Source of the DNA: a virus
Virus record (IMG/VR): IMGVR_UViG_3300007735_000958
Coordinates: 1-62,845 of that record
DNA length: 62,845 nt
Reading direction: 5' to 3' (one strand)
Of this stretch, positions 6,950-13,989 are shown in pieces; position 1 is the stretch's first letter, and every line of letters begins with the position of its first letter. A program made the translations under genes and the position numbers. The notes beneath the pieces are model-generated. The model did not search any database, was not told where the DNA came from, and worked only from the letters and a program-made list of their open reading frames with translations.

Positions 6950-6981
6950 TTTGGAAATATAAAATTTCTTTTGTATATTGT
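6950..6981 (+). promoter_or_regulatory. Bacteroidetes-type promoter
   Basis: TTTG (6950-6953), 20-nt spacer, TATATTG from 6974. It drives the small lipoprotein at 7005. Confidence 0.75.
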
Positions 6982-7004
6982 GTAAAATTTAAAACAAATT
7001 AATT

Positions 7005-7172
7005 ATGAAAAACATCTTTTTTATCGCAATGGTAGTTATGGCTGTATCATTTACGGCTTGTACCAACAACGCTGAACAAACTGAATTGGTTGCCGAACCA
7101 GTTGATTCTGCTGTTGTAGATTCTACTGAGGAGTTGTATCCTGTTGTAGATAGCACTGCAGCTGCTCAATAA
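7005..7172 (+). CDS. small lipoprotein
   Basis: 55 residues. It has a lipoprotein signal: MKN, hydrophobic stretch IFFIAMVVMAVS and lipobox FTAC with Cys19. The mature peptide is short, acidic and low in complexity, with repeated VVDST-like units (VDSAVVDST, VVDST). It has its own host-type promoter 24 nt upstream and is followed by tRNA-Gly. Short phage lipoproteins are often superinfection-exclusion factors acting in the periplasm or outer membrane; that role is inference here. Confidence 0.8.
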   Translation: MKNIFFIAMVVMAVSFTACTNNAEQTELVAEPVDSAVVDSTEELYPVVDSTAAAQ

Positions 7173-7188
7173 TAGTTTTTCAGATTAC

Positions 7189-7206
7189 ATCCCCCTTAGT
7201 GGGGAT
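7189..7206 (+). terminator. possible terminator hairpin
   Basis: Perfect ATCCCC/GGGGAT stem with loop CTTAGT just after the lipoprotein gene and before tRNA-Gly. No U tract follows, so it may instead be a processing signal. Confidence 0.3.
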
Positions 7207-7210
7207 ACTT

Positions 7211-7281
7211 GCGGGTATCGTATAATGGTATTACATTCGCTTTCCAAGCCTATGACGGTGGTTCGATTCCATCTACCCGCT
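7211..7281 (+). tRNA. tRNA-Gly(TCC), degenerate anticodon stem
   Basis: Acceptor GCGGGTA (7211-7217) pairs with TACCCGC (7274-7280). D-arm sequence (ATCGTATAATGGTATTAC) and T loop TTCGATT are like ordinary bacterial tRNA-Gly(TCC). The anticodon loop is TTTCCAA, but the stem TTCGC/GCCTA forms only about two inner pairs and one outer pair. Second Gly(TCC) gene in the window; it may be decaying or may have been altered at the anticodon stem. Confidence 0.8.
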
Positions 7282-7295
7282 CAACAAAATAAATT

Positions 7296-7499
7296 ATGAG
7301 TTATTTAGGACAGGTTATTTATGTGAACGATGGTATGTTTCAAGTCTACCGCACATTAAAAGAAGAACCAAATCTAAATGTAGATTTCATAAAACAATAT
7401 TGGGAATGTAGCCATACCTTTAAAAAGGATGGTTTGTTATTTTTTTGTAGAGAAATAGTATCTATACCATTTGAAGAAATTGCTGATGGAACTGATTAA
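7296..7499 (+). CDS. hypothetical protein
   Basis: 67 residues, acidic, with a Cys near the middle and one near the end (YWECSHTF, FFCREI). No recognised family. It overlaps the thioesterase gene by 14 nt. Confidence 0.6.
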   Translation: MSYLGQVIYVNDGMFQVYRTLKEEPNLNVDFIKQYWECSHTFKKDGLLFFCREIVSIPFEEIADGTD

Positions 7500-7914
7500 T
7501 ACATATCCCGTCAAAAAATCGGATTTAGGTTTTCACGGAAATCTTTTCGGAGGAAAAGCATTAGCATGGATTGATGCTTCAGCAGCTGCGTACGCAATGC
7601 AGGTATGTGATACACCCCGTGTAGTAACTATTAAAATAGATGAGTGTCTATTTAAGAAGCCTGCAAAAGAAGGGCAGCTATTAAAGGTATATGGTAATGT
7701 AAATCATATTGGAAATACATCGGTTAAACTATACATTGAAGCAAGAGCGCATAATGTATATACAGGCAACCAAACCACCGTGGTATCTACCTATATTACC
7801 TTTGTGAGAATTGATGAGGATGGAAACCCGATTCCTATTTCAGAGCGGGTTAAGAAAAAATATGGGTTTAAAATTGACCCGATTGACAGGGATAATACCC
7901 TATTTACGAATTAA
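7486..7914 (+). CDS. hotdog-fold acyl-CoA thioesterase (YciA/BACH-like)
   Basis: 142 residues from ATG 7486 (MELINTYPV); an in-frame TTG at 7471 is less likely. The motif HGNLFGGKALAWIDASAAAYA is the hotdog-helix signature of the YciA-type thioesterases (N-x-x-G-G-x-x-L-x-W-x-D), followed by VVTIKIDECLFKKPAKEGQLLKVYG and a VSTYITFVRID strand. Hydrolyses acyl-CoA thioesters in the cytoplasm. In a phage it may adjust fatty acid or acyl-CoA pools for membrane or lipid changes; inference. It ends at a terminator-like hairpin. Confidence 0.85.
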   Translation: MELINTYPVKKSDLGFHGNLFGGKALAWIDASAAAYAMQVCDTPRVVTIKIDECLFKKPAKEGQLLKVYGNVNHIGNTSVKLYIEARAHNVYTGNQTTVVSTYITFVRIDEDGNPIPISERVKKKYGFKIDPIDRDNTLFTN

Positions 7915-7921
7915 AACCAAC

Positions 7922-7944
7922 TGTCCAATAAATTGGACACTTTT
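7922..7944 (+). terminator. intrinsic terminator
   Basis: TGTCCA/TGGACA stem with an AT loop, followed by CTTTTCC, directly after the thioesterase gene. The same hairpin and downstream layout recur at 10423-10445. Confidence 0.6.
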
Positions 7945-7953
7945 CCACATCAA

Positions 7954-7962
7954 TGTGGATAA
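7954..7962 (-). promoter_or_regulatory. DnaA-box-like site
   Basis: TGTGGATAA on the + strand is the exact complement of the consensus DnaA box TTATCCACA. It is also the right half of a CCACAT/ATGTGG inverted repeat (7945-7958). It lies between the terminator and the promoter for the ORF at 8041. Confidence 0.45.
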
Positions 7963-7988
7963 CTTTAATGGAATTTTAATCTCAAAAG

Positions 7989-8020
7989 TTTGGATTTTTG
8001 CTCTTTTATACTTATCTTTG
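7989..8020 (+). promoter_or_regulatory. Bacteroidetes-type promoter, consensus
   Basis: TTTG (7989-7992), 20-nt spacer, TATCTTTG (8013-8020), a full TAnnTTTG match. It drives the 55-residue ORF at 8041. Confidence 0.8.
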
Positions 8021-8040
8021 GGTATTAAATAATTATTGAT

Positions 8041-8208
8041 ATGAGTAAAACCAAAAGAGACAGGAAATTGCTTGATTTTAACGGCAATTGGAGTTCAGGA
8101 GAGGCTGCACACCATGTCGGTAAAAAAATGACAGAAAAGGTGGTCCCCTCATCCAAATCCTATTCAAGAAAGAACAAATCTTGGTTAAAAGATTTAACGC
8201 AAATTTAA
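8041..8208 (+). CDS. small basic hypothetical protein
   Basis: 55 residues, strongly basic and hydrophilic, with an N-terminus MSKTKRDRKLLDFNGNW and a Ser/Lys-rich C-terminal half. It has a consensus promoter 20 nt upstream, which supports it as a real gene although it is short. It could bind nucleic acid or a host protein; unknown. A second promoter at 8218 separates it from the VWA gene. Confidence 0.65.
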   Translation: MSKTKRDRKLLDFNGNWSSGEAAHHVGKKMTEKVVPSSKSYSRKNKSWLKDLTQI

Positions 8209-8217
8209 TATTGAAAG

Positions 8218-8249
8218 TTTGGATATTCCCTATTTCTGTATTATCTTTA
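8218..8249 (+). promoter_or_regulatory. Bacteroidetes-type promoter
   Basis: TTTG (8218-8221), 20-nt spacer, TATCTTTA (8242-8249). The start codon lies 24 nt downstream, as at the paralogous promoter for the AAA+ gene at 10555. The two leaders share TTGTAAGTTAA followed by a CCC-rich stretch and TATATG. Confidence 0.75.
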
Positions 8250-8272
8250 CTTTGTAAGTTAATCCCTCCTAT

Positions 8273-10432
8273 ATGAAAAAATACAAAAAAGCCAAGTCCT
8301 ACTATTCCGACTATTGGTTGGATAAGTCGCTCTTTAACCCTATCACATATCGTGGTGGTTTTGGTGGTTCTACTAAAACCGATGCCTATGAGGTCAAAAC
8401 CAATGACCTTATTAAGTTGGCCTCTTATAAACGGGCCATTTCTAACTTTGTTAGAATTGTAACAAACAAACAAATTCCTGTCAAATTTTCTACGGGTAAT
8501 CAATCCTATACTGATGGTAGTACTGTGGTAATTTCTTCAAAATTGGATGATGCTGAATTTGACCCGGCGGTAGGTTTGGCTCTCCACGAAGGTTCGCACA
8601 TTAAACTTACCGATTTTACTATTCTTGAAAAGTATTTCCAACCAAGCTCTACAGCGATACCACCCATTATTGCTAATCGTATTGCTGAAATGCCGACGGT
8701 ATTTGAATCTGATATATTGGCTGTTCGTGCGTTGAGGCAGGATGCACATACTTATCTAAAAGATATCCTTAATATTGTTGAGGATAGACGAATTGATAAT
8801 TACATTTATAACACAGCCCCTGGTTATCGTGGGTACTATCACTCTATGTATGATAAATACTTTAATGATAGTGTTATTGATAAGGCTTTGGTATCTGATG
8901 AATATACCACCGAAGATTGGGAATCTTATATGTTCCGACTTATCAATATTACAAACAAAAATCGTAGGTTGGATGCTCTTAAATCTTTACCCGCTATTTG
9001 GGATTTGTTGGATTTAAAGAACATTGGTAGGTTAAAAACTACTACTGATAGTTTGGAGTTGGCTTCTAATATTTTCTTAACTATCTTTGATGCGGTTTAT
9101 ACTAATAACCCCGCACAAAGTAAAGAATCATCTTCTTCATCCGATGGTGATGGTAATGAATCATCTTCAGGTGATTCTAATGGTAATTCACCAATGACAG
9201 GTGATACCGATTCACCCCAAACGGGTAACGATTCTATGGAATCTAATGGTGATGGTAATTTGGATATGAGCAATTCTTCCGATGATGATTCTTCCGATGG
9301 TGATTCTTCTGATGGTGATTCTTCTAACAATAGTTCTGGTGGTTCTGGAGATAAACTTTCACCTTCTCTTAGAAACAAACTTAATAACGCTATAAAAAAG
9401 CAGAAAGATTTTTTGAATGGTGATATTTCTAAAAAGAAGATTGGTAAAAATGAATCTTCTGTAGTAAACGCTTTAGAAGAATCTGATGTAGATTTGAAGA
9501 ATGTATCCGTTGAAAATCGCGGGGGTGGTGTTCAGAAAACAAAGTGTTATTTAGTTAGGAAGCTGACTAAATCGCTGATTGAATCTCAGGCGTTTGGTAT
9601 CACTACTAATTATAACGGTCACTTTGATGAGAATCAAAAATATATTGATAAGGGTATCTTACTGGGTGTTTTGTTAGGTAAGAAGCTAAAAACGCGTGAT
9701 GAGAATCGTAGTTTGGTTACACCCCGTCTTAAATCGGGTAAGATATCATGCCGAATGTTACACGAGGTTGGGTTTGGTAATTTCAATATCTTTGAAAAGA
9801 TTCAAACTAATTCTGTAAAGCCGGTTACTCTTCACATTTCAGTTGATGCTAGTGGTTCAATGGGTGGAAGAAAATGGCGTAATACACAAACTGGTGTGGT
9901 TGCTATCGCTAAGGCCGCTTCAATGATATCAAATATCAATGTGGTTATTAGTTACCGAAGCACATATGATAATAACACTTCAGTTCCGATGGTTGTAATT
10001 GCTTATGATAGTAGGGTTGATAATTTCTCAAAGATTAAAAGCATGTTCAAACATTTAATTCCAAATGGTACAACACCTGAAGGATTATGTTATGAGGCGA
10101 TTATGGGAGAAATTTTGAATTCCAAAGATAATTCCGATAAATACCTAATTAACTTTTCGGATGGTATGCCTACCTTTCAAAATAAGGAAATGAGTTATGA
10201 GGGTGACTCTGCTATTAAACACACCGCTGACCAGGTCAATAAAATGAGGATGGGCGGTGTTAGTGTTCTATCTTACTTTATTAGTGAGTATAATTCGGAA
10301 CGAATGCGTAATACATCCTACGCCGATGATTTTAATCGGATGTATGGTAGGGATGCGAGGTTCATTAGTGTAAATGAGGTGATGGACTTGGCTAAGACAT
10401 TAAATGGCAAGTTTGAGGTGGGTGTCCAATAA
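8273..10432 (+). CDS. CobT-like VWA-domain protein with HExxH motif
   Basis: 719 residues. The N-terminal part has HEGSH at residues 105-109, an HExxH zinc-peptidase motif in LALHEGSHIKL. Residues about 285-365 are a very acidic Ser/Asp/Gly low-complexity linker, as in cobaltochelatase CobT. The C-terminal half is a von Willebrand A domain with a complete MIDAS motif D525-A-S-G-S followed by a later Thr (PNGTTPEG) and a FSDGMP strand. VWA proteins of this type work with a MoxR/CobS AAA+ ATPase, which is the next gene but one regulatory region away. Similar pairs occur in T4-like phages of cyanobacteria. A metal-chelatase role is not shown; a chaperone-like remodelling role is equally possible. 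Confidence 0.85.
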   Translation: MKKYKKAKSYYSDYWLDKSLFNPITYRGGFGGSTKTDAYEVKTNDLIKLASYKRAISNFVRIVTNKQIPVKFSTGNQSYTDGSTVVISSKLDDAEFDPAVGLALHEGSHIKLTDFTILEKYFQPSSTAIPPIIANRIAEMPTVFESDILAVRALRQDAHTYLKDILNIVEDRRIDNYIYNTAPGYRGYYHSMYDKYFNDSVIDKALVSDEYTTEDWESYMFRLINITNKNRRLDALKSLPAIWDLLDLKNIGRLKTTTDSLELASNIFLTIFDAVYTNNPAQSKESSSSSDGDGNESSSGDSNGNSPMTGDTDSPQTGNDSMESNGDGNLDMSNSSDDDSSDGDSSDGDSSNNSSGGSGDKLSPSLRNKLNNAIKKQKDFLNGDISKKKIGKNESSVVNALEESDVDLKNVSVENRGGGVQKTKCYLVRKLTKSLIESQAFGITTNYNGHFDENQKYIDKGILLGVLLGKKLKTRDENRSLVTPRLKSGKISCRMLHEVGFGNFNIFEKIQTNSVKPVTLHISVDASGSMGGRKWRNTQTGVVAIAKAASMISNINVVISYRSTYDNNTSVPMVVIAYDSRVDNFSKIKSMFKHLIPNGTTPEGLCYEAIMGEILNSKDNSDKYLINFSDGMPTFQNKEMSYEGDSAIKHTADQVNKMRMGGVSVLSYFISEYNSERMRNTSYADDFNRMYGRDARFISVNEVMDLAKTLNGKFEVGVQ

Positions 10433-10445
10433 AATGGACACTTTT
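10423..10445 (+). terminator. intrinsic terminator overlapping a stop codon
   Basis: TGTCCA/TGGACA hairpin followed by CTTTTCC. The TAA stop of the VWA gene (10430-10432) lies in the loop. It is a near copy of the hairpin at 7922. Confidence 0.6.
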
Positions 10446-10453
10446 CCCTCAAA

Positions 10454-10473
10454 TGTGGATAAGTTGTGGATAA
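10454..10473 (-). promoter_or_regulatory. two DnaA-box-like sites in tandem
   Basis: TGTGGATAA occurs at 10454-10462 and again at 10465-10473, two bases apart, each a perfect complement of TTATCCACA. They lie between the terminator and the AAA+ gene promoter, in the same order as the single site at 7954. They could recruit host DnaA for regulation or mark an origin; neither is proven. Confidence 0.5.
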
Positions 10474-10499
10474 ATTTAACGATAATTTAACATAAAAAG

Positions 10500-10531
10500 T
10501 TTGGATAATTGCTACTTTTGTAGTATCTTTA
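10500..10531 (+). promoter_or_regulatory. Bacteroidetes-type promoter
   Basis: TTTG (10500-10503), 20-nt spacer, TATCTTTA (10524-10531); start codon 24 nt downstream. Same leader as at 8218-8272. Confidence 0.75.
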
Positions 10532-10554
10532 TATTGTAAGTTAAACCCCTATAT

Positions 10555-11841
10555 ATGAAAAACCAAAGATTCGTTTTCGGTACTATCGTTCAAAGTAATG
10601 GTGTACTAATGTTCCAAGATTCAAATGGAGCAATGTTCAACATCCCAGCTCTTAATGAGAAAGGGACTTCCCTCTACCGCAGGGCTCTTCAGGCTTCTAA
10701 GCGACCTGATAAATTCCGATTCAAAATTAGGGTAAAGGGTTCGTTCACATCTGGTGAACTTTGTTTTGGTCGTGTTCCTGCTTCTAAAGCAACCGATACC
10801 ACTCCTGTTATGAACTTCAATAAACCAAATGGTGGGTTGGAGCAGTACGCTGTGGATTCGGTTCGTAAACCTACTGTGACTGTGGTATCAACCCCAACTC
10901 CAACCGCCGCTCCGGTGGTTATGCCTGAAAATGTTTTGAACTTTATTCACTCCGAAGCTGCGGAGTTGAAGCCGAAGATGTTGTTTATGCCGGAACTGAA
11001 ATGGAAATATTTAATTCGTAATATTCTTCGTGGTAAGAACATTATGATGACAGGTGCTGCCGGTTGTGGTAAGACGATGGCTGCTAAAGCTGCGGCTTCT
11101 TCAATTGATGGGTATTCTACTTTCATCATCAACTTGGGTGCTACGCAGGACCCGCGAACTACTTTGATTGGTAATACTCAATATGACACTGCCAAAGGTA
11201 CTGTGTTTAATCAATCACCTTTTGTAAAGGCAATCCAAACACCAAACACTGTGGTTGTGTTGGACGAGATTACGAGGGCGCATCCCGAAGCGTGGAACAT
11301 TTTGATGACGGTTCTTGACCCTGGCCAACGCTACCTTCGTTTGGATGAAGCAGCCGATGCTCCCACTATCAATGTGGCCGATGGTGTTTCGTTCATCGCT
11401 TCCGCTAACATTGGTAATGAATATACCGCCACCCGAATGCTTGACCGTGCTATCTTAGACCGATTTACGATTATTGAAATGGATTCGTTGACTAAGGATG
11501 AAGAATCAACCTTGCTTGGGATGATGTATCCTTCAGTATCTTCGGAACTGTTGGGCAGTGTGGCTGAAATTACGGCGATGACTCGTGATGAGGTTCGTAG
11601 TGAATCACCCAAACTGACTAACTCGCTATCTACTCGTACTGCTGTGGAAATTGGTTCGCTACTCTACGATGGATTTAGTTTGACTGAAGCCGCTGAGATT
11701 GCTATCTATCCCTTCTTTGATAATAGTGGTGGGGCTCAATCGGAGCGTGTGTTTATGAAGCAGTTCGTTCAAAAGTTTGTAAAAACTGGCGAAGAAAATC
11801 TCTTCAATACTGAAGATACCTTTGTTAATAATCCGTTTTAA
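10555..11841 (+). CDS. MoxR/CobS-like AAA+ ATPase
   Basis: 428 residues. The first ~130 form a small beta domain followed by a Pro/Thr/Val linker (STPTPTAAPVVMP). The AAA+ core has Walker A GAAGCGKT (167-174), Walker B VVVLDEITR (D237, E238), sensor 1 in FIASANIG and an arginine-finger region MLDRAILDRF. The large-subunit ring layout is that of MoxR and CobS ATPases, partner of the VWA protein upstream. Together they probably form a remodelling machine acting on a protein or a metal-containing target. It shares its promoter type with the VWA gene, so both are likely made at the same time. Confidence 0.88.
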   Translation: MKNQRFVFGTIVQSNGVLMFQDSNGAMFNIPALNEKGTSLYRRALQASKRPDKFRFKIRVKGSFTSGELCFGRVPASKATDTTPVMNFNKPNGGLEQYAVDSVRKPTVTVVSTPTPTAAPVVMPENVLNFIHSEAAELKPKMLFMPELKWKYLIRNILRGKNIMMTGAAGCGKTMAAKAAASSIDGYSTFIINLGATQDPRTTLIGNTQYDTAKGTVFNQSPFVKAIQTPNTVVVLDEITRAHPEAWNILMTVLDPGQRYLRLDEAADAPTINVADGVSFIASANIGNEYTATRMLDRAILDRFTIIEMDSLTKDEESTLLGMMYPSVSSELLGSVAEITAMTRDEVRSESPKLTNSLSTRTAVEIGSLLYDGFSLTEAAEIAIYPFFDNSGGAQSERVFMKQFVQKFVKTGEENLFNTEDTFVNNPF

Positions 11842-11845
11842 TTAT

Positions 11846-12265
11846 ATGGGGTATAATAAATTCAAATGGTGGAGAAATGGGGCTCGTAAGAAGCCCCTTT
11901 CTTCTAACGCACATCTTTATGATAAGATTGTGAATGGTGATTTTGATATATCTGATTTTTTCAAACAGGCTTTTGAGGCTAGGAAAAAAGCAAATCGTGC
12001 ATATGAACTTGCCTATAAAAAGTATGGTGGTAGTTCAGACTTTGATAGGTGTGAATCTGCGCGGGATGCGAGTAGAATGGATAGGGTTCGTGCTTTGAAG
12101 CTTGAATTTGAAGGTGAGTTAGATGAGATTCGTATATTGAATTCGCTTCGGAGTGAACTACAAAAAAAGTTTGGTATTGATGTGTGGGATGAAATGATGA
12201 ATGAATCCCCAATGGATTTAGATGAACTATACAATTATTACTATCAAAAATCAATTAATAAATAG
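11846..12265 (+). CDS. hypothetical helical protein
   Basis: 139 residues from ATG 11846, which is 4 nt after the ATPase stop; the TTG-led extension to 11822 overlaps the ATPase and is rejected. It has a basic N-terminus (KFKWWRNGARKKP) and a long charged helical, possibly coiled-coil region. It ends in an acidic MDLDELYNYYY stretch. It is co-transcribed with the AAA+ gene and may belong to that system. Confidence 0.6.
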   Translation: MGYNKFKWWRNGARKKPLSSNAHLYDKIVNGDFDISDFFKQAFEARKKANRAYELAYKKYGGSSDFDRCESARDASRMDRVRALKLEFEGELDEIRILNSLRSELQKKFGIDVWDEMMNESPMDLDELYNYYYQKSINK

Positions 12266-12270
12266 TGAAG

Positions 12271-12567
12271 ATGAAACCCAAGATGAAAACCTTAAACGCA
12301 TTAAAAGAGTATAAAAAAAATCATTATACTAGATATAAACAATCTGATTATGTAGGACCTATCAGAGCATTGGGTAGGCTTAAAGCGCTTGCAAGGCATG
12401 GTGGTACTGTTATTAAAGAAGCACCTGCTTTCAGAGGAGTCTGCCAAGCAATTGGAACGGCGGATACATTCATTATTACAATGTGGGATAATGGTAATGG
12501 TCGTTATAGATTTGAAATTTGTGAGAAAGATAGTTATTCTCAAAAAAATGTATCACCAATATTTTGA
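12271..12567 (+). CDS. hypothetical protein
   Basis: 98 residues from ATG 12271; a GTG at 12265 overlapping the previous stop is possible. Basic N-terminal half (LGRLKALARHGG) and a beta-rich C-terminal half (TFIITMWDNGNGRYRFEIC). Family not recognised. Confidence 0.6.
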   Translation: MKPKMKTLNALKEYKKNHYTRYKQSDYVGPIRALGRLKALARHGGTVIKEAPAFRGVCQAIGTADTFIITMWDNGNGRYRFEICEKDSYSQKNVSPIF

Positions 12568-12593
12568 TATTTAAAATTTCTTTTGTATATTTG
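12563..12593 (+). promoter_or_regulatory. Bacteroidetes-type promoter, consensus -7
   Basis: TTTG (12563-12566), 19-nt spacer, TATATTTG (12586-12593). The start codon is at 12596, so transcription would begin at or near the ATG and the mRNA would be leaderless. Confidence 0.75.
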
Positions 12594-12595
12594 AT

Positions 12596-12862
12596 ATGAT
12601 GTATGACCCGAACAAACCATTGAGTAACGAAGAATTGGAATCTTTACCCAAAGATGAATTCTTTGAATATTTAGATAGTAAAGCAGAATACCTAAAAAGG
12701 TTTTCAACCCCACTATCATGTTATAAACTGAAGAGGTTTGCTTATGGAACTGCGGCTGTTGGTGGTGGGGTAATATCCCATTCTCATCACGAACAATTAG
12801 GTAAATGGGGTAAAGAAAATTTTCATAAAACTTGTGAAATCGTTAAAAACAAATTAAAGTAA
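12596..12862 (+). CDS. hypothetical protein
   Basis: 88 residues. An acidic, helical N-terminal half (SNEELESLPKDEFFEYLDSKAEYL) precedes a Gly/His-rich patch (GGGVISHSHHEQLGKWG) and a basic tail. Start is ATG 12596 or the adjacent ATG 12599. Probably translated from a leaderless transcript. Function unknown. Confidence 0.6.
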   Translation: MMYDPNKPLSNEELESLPKDEFFEYLDSKAEYLKRFSTPLSCYKLKRFAYGTAAVGGGVISHSHHEQLGKWGKENFHKTCEIVKNKLK

Positions 12863-12869
12863 AAAAATT

Positions 12870-13073
12870 ATGATGTACTATTTAGTAAAAGTAAAAGTTG
12901 AGACCGATAATGGTAATGGTAAAATCAAAAAGAATACGGAGCAGTATTTGATAAAAGCAGTATCGGTTACAGATGCAGAAGCACATATCACTGCGTTTTT
13001 ACAAAATTCTCCATTGGAGTTTGAAGTTAGTTCCGTTACACAAACAAAAATTCTAAATGTGATTGGAAATTAA
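12870..13073 (+). CDS. DUF4494-like protein, short
   Basis: 67 residues. The pattern YLVKVKVETDNGNGKIKKNTEQYLIKAVSVTDAEAHITAFL resembles the N-terminal part of DUF4494, a Bacteroidetes and Bacteroidetes-phage family that begins with a Y-x-V-K-V strand and a YLV-A-x-S-x-T-E-A-E-A segment. It is shorter than the full family. The domain name is from memory. Function unknown. Confidence 0.55.
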   Translation: MMYYLVKVKVETDNGNGKIKKNTEQYLIKAVSVTDAEAHITAFLQNSPLEFEVSSVTQTKILNVIGN

Positions 13074-13075
13074 GT

Positions 13076-13330
13076 ATGGTTTATAGTATAGGAGACAGAG
13101 TAGTAGTTAGTGTATATACTAATTTTATGGTGGGTAAGGTTGTTTCAAAAACAAAAATCAGAAACAGCAATGCTTACGATGTGAAATTAGAGGATGGTAG
13201 ATTGATAGAAAATTGTTCACTTAATAAAGAAATAGCTAATGGCTTTTTAATCAATAAACGATTAACCCAATTATTCAATGAAAAAGAAAACGAAGCAGCC
13301 GAAGGTAGTATCGGTGAATCCGCAGTTTGA
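13076..13330 (+). CDS. hypothetical protein with SH3/KOW-like start
   Basis: 84 residues. GDRVVVSVYTNFMVGKVVSKTK followed by DVKLEDGRLIEN looks like a small SH3-like or KOW-type barrel. It overlaps the next gene by 53 nt in another frame. No function assigned. Confidence 0.55.
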   Translation: MVYSIGDRVVVSVYTNFMVGKVVSKTKIRNSNAYDVKLEDGRLIENCSLNKEIANGFLINKRLTQLFNEKENEAAEGSIGESAV

Positions 13331-13628
13331 TAGGATTAAACGGCGTGTACTTAAAAAGTTTCCTAATGCTAAAACCACAATGACATCTGATGGCAGATAC
13401 AAAGTATCTAATGGATATGGTGGGTACATTGGTGATGAAGTTTATCTACCCTCTCAACCAACTATTATGGATGCTTGGTATTGGGCTAATGAATGTTTGA
13501 AAACGATTCAGAATATTAATCGTACACATCCCGATAAAAGTATAATGGATTTTGATGAAAGAAAATTCAATAGGGTATCATCCCGTAATTTTAGGAAAAA
13601 TAAAAAAGTAAAATTAGATAATAATTAA
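13278..13628 (+). CDS. hypothetical basic protein
   Basis: 116 residues, Lys/Arg-rich at both ends (MKKKTKQPK, RNFRKNKKVK). The middle has a YKVSNGYGGYIGDEVYLP strand pair and an AWYWANECLKTIQNINR helix. Possibly nucleic-acid binding by charge only. Its start overlaps the previous gene by 53 nt, which is long; a later internal start is possible. Confidence 0.55.
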   Translation: MKKKTKQPKVVSVNPQFDRIKRRVLKKFPNAKTTMTSDGRYKVSNGYGGYIGDEVYLPSQPTIMDAWYWANECLKTIQNINRTHPDKSIMDFDERKFNRVSSRNFRKNKKVKLDNN

Positions 13629-13638
13629 TTCTTTTTCC

Positions 13639-13647
13639 ATATTTATT
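13639..13647 (+). promoter_or_regulatory. candidate late promoter box
   Basis: ATATTTATT in a short intergenic gap, 27 nt upstream of the start at 13675. Confidence 0.35.
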
Positions 13648-13674
13648 ATTGTATAACAATTAAACAAAAAAGTT

Positions 13675-13980
13675 ATGAATAGTAAATATAAAAACGCACC
13701 GATTAAGAGTTATGTAAATAATTCGTTTGGAATAACTCAAAAGCAGGAAGCTAAGTTTCAAAAATACGCTGGAAAAAACTATACTGGTATTGATTTACAA
13801 ATTAATCCCGAACTAAAGCCATCCGATTATCCCGTAAAACCATTTACCGAAATTGGTAGTTTAAGGATAGGGAATAATGAAATGGTAATTACAAAAGCGG
13901 AAGCAGAACGAATTATTGATACTCTTAATGATGCTTTACTAACAGTAGAAAAAAAGTATAGGTTAAATATATTTAATTAA
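13675..13980 (+). CDS. hypothetical protein
   Basis: 101 residues. Basic N-terminal part, then a C-terminal part with GSLRIGNNEMVITKAEAERIIDTLNDALLTVEKKY, a strand followed by a long helix. No family recognised. Confidence 0.6.
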   Translation: MNSKYKNAPIKSYVNNSFGITQKQEAKFQKYAGKNYTGIDLQINPELKPSDYPVKPFTEIGSLRIGNNEMVITKAEAERIIDTLNDALLTVEKKYRLNIFN

Positions 13981-13989
13981 CAAAACACA

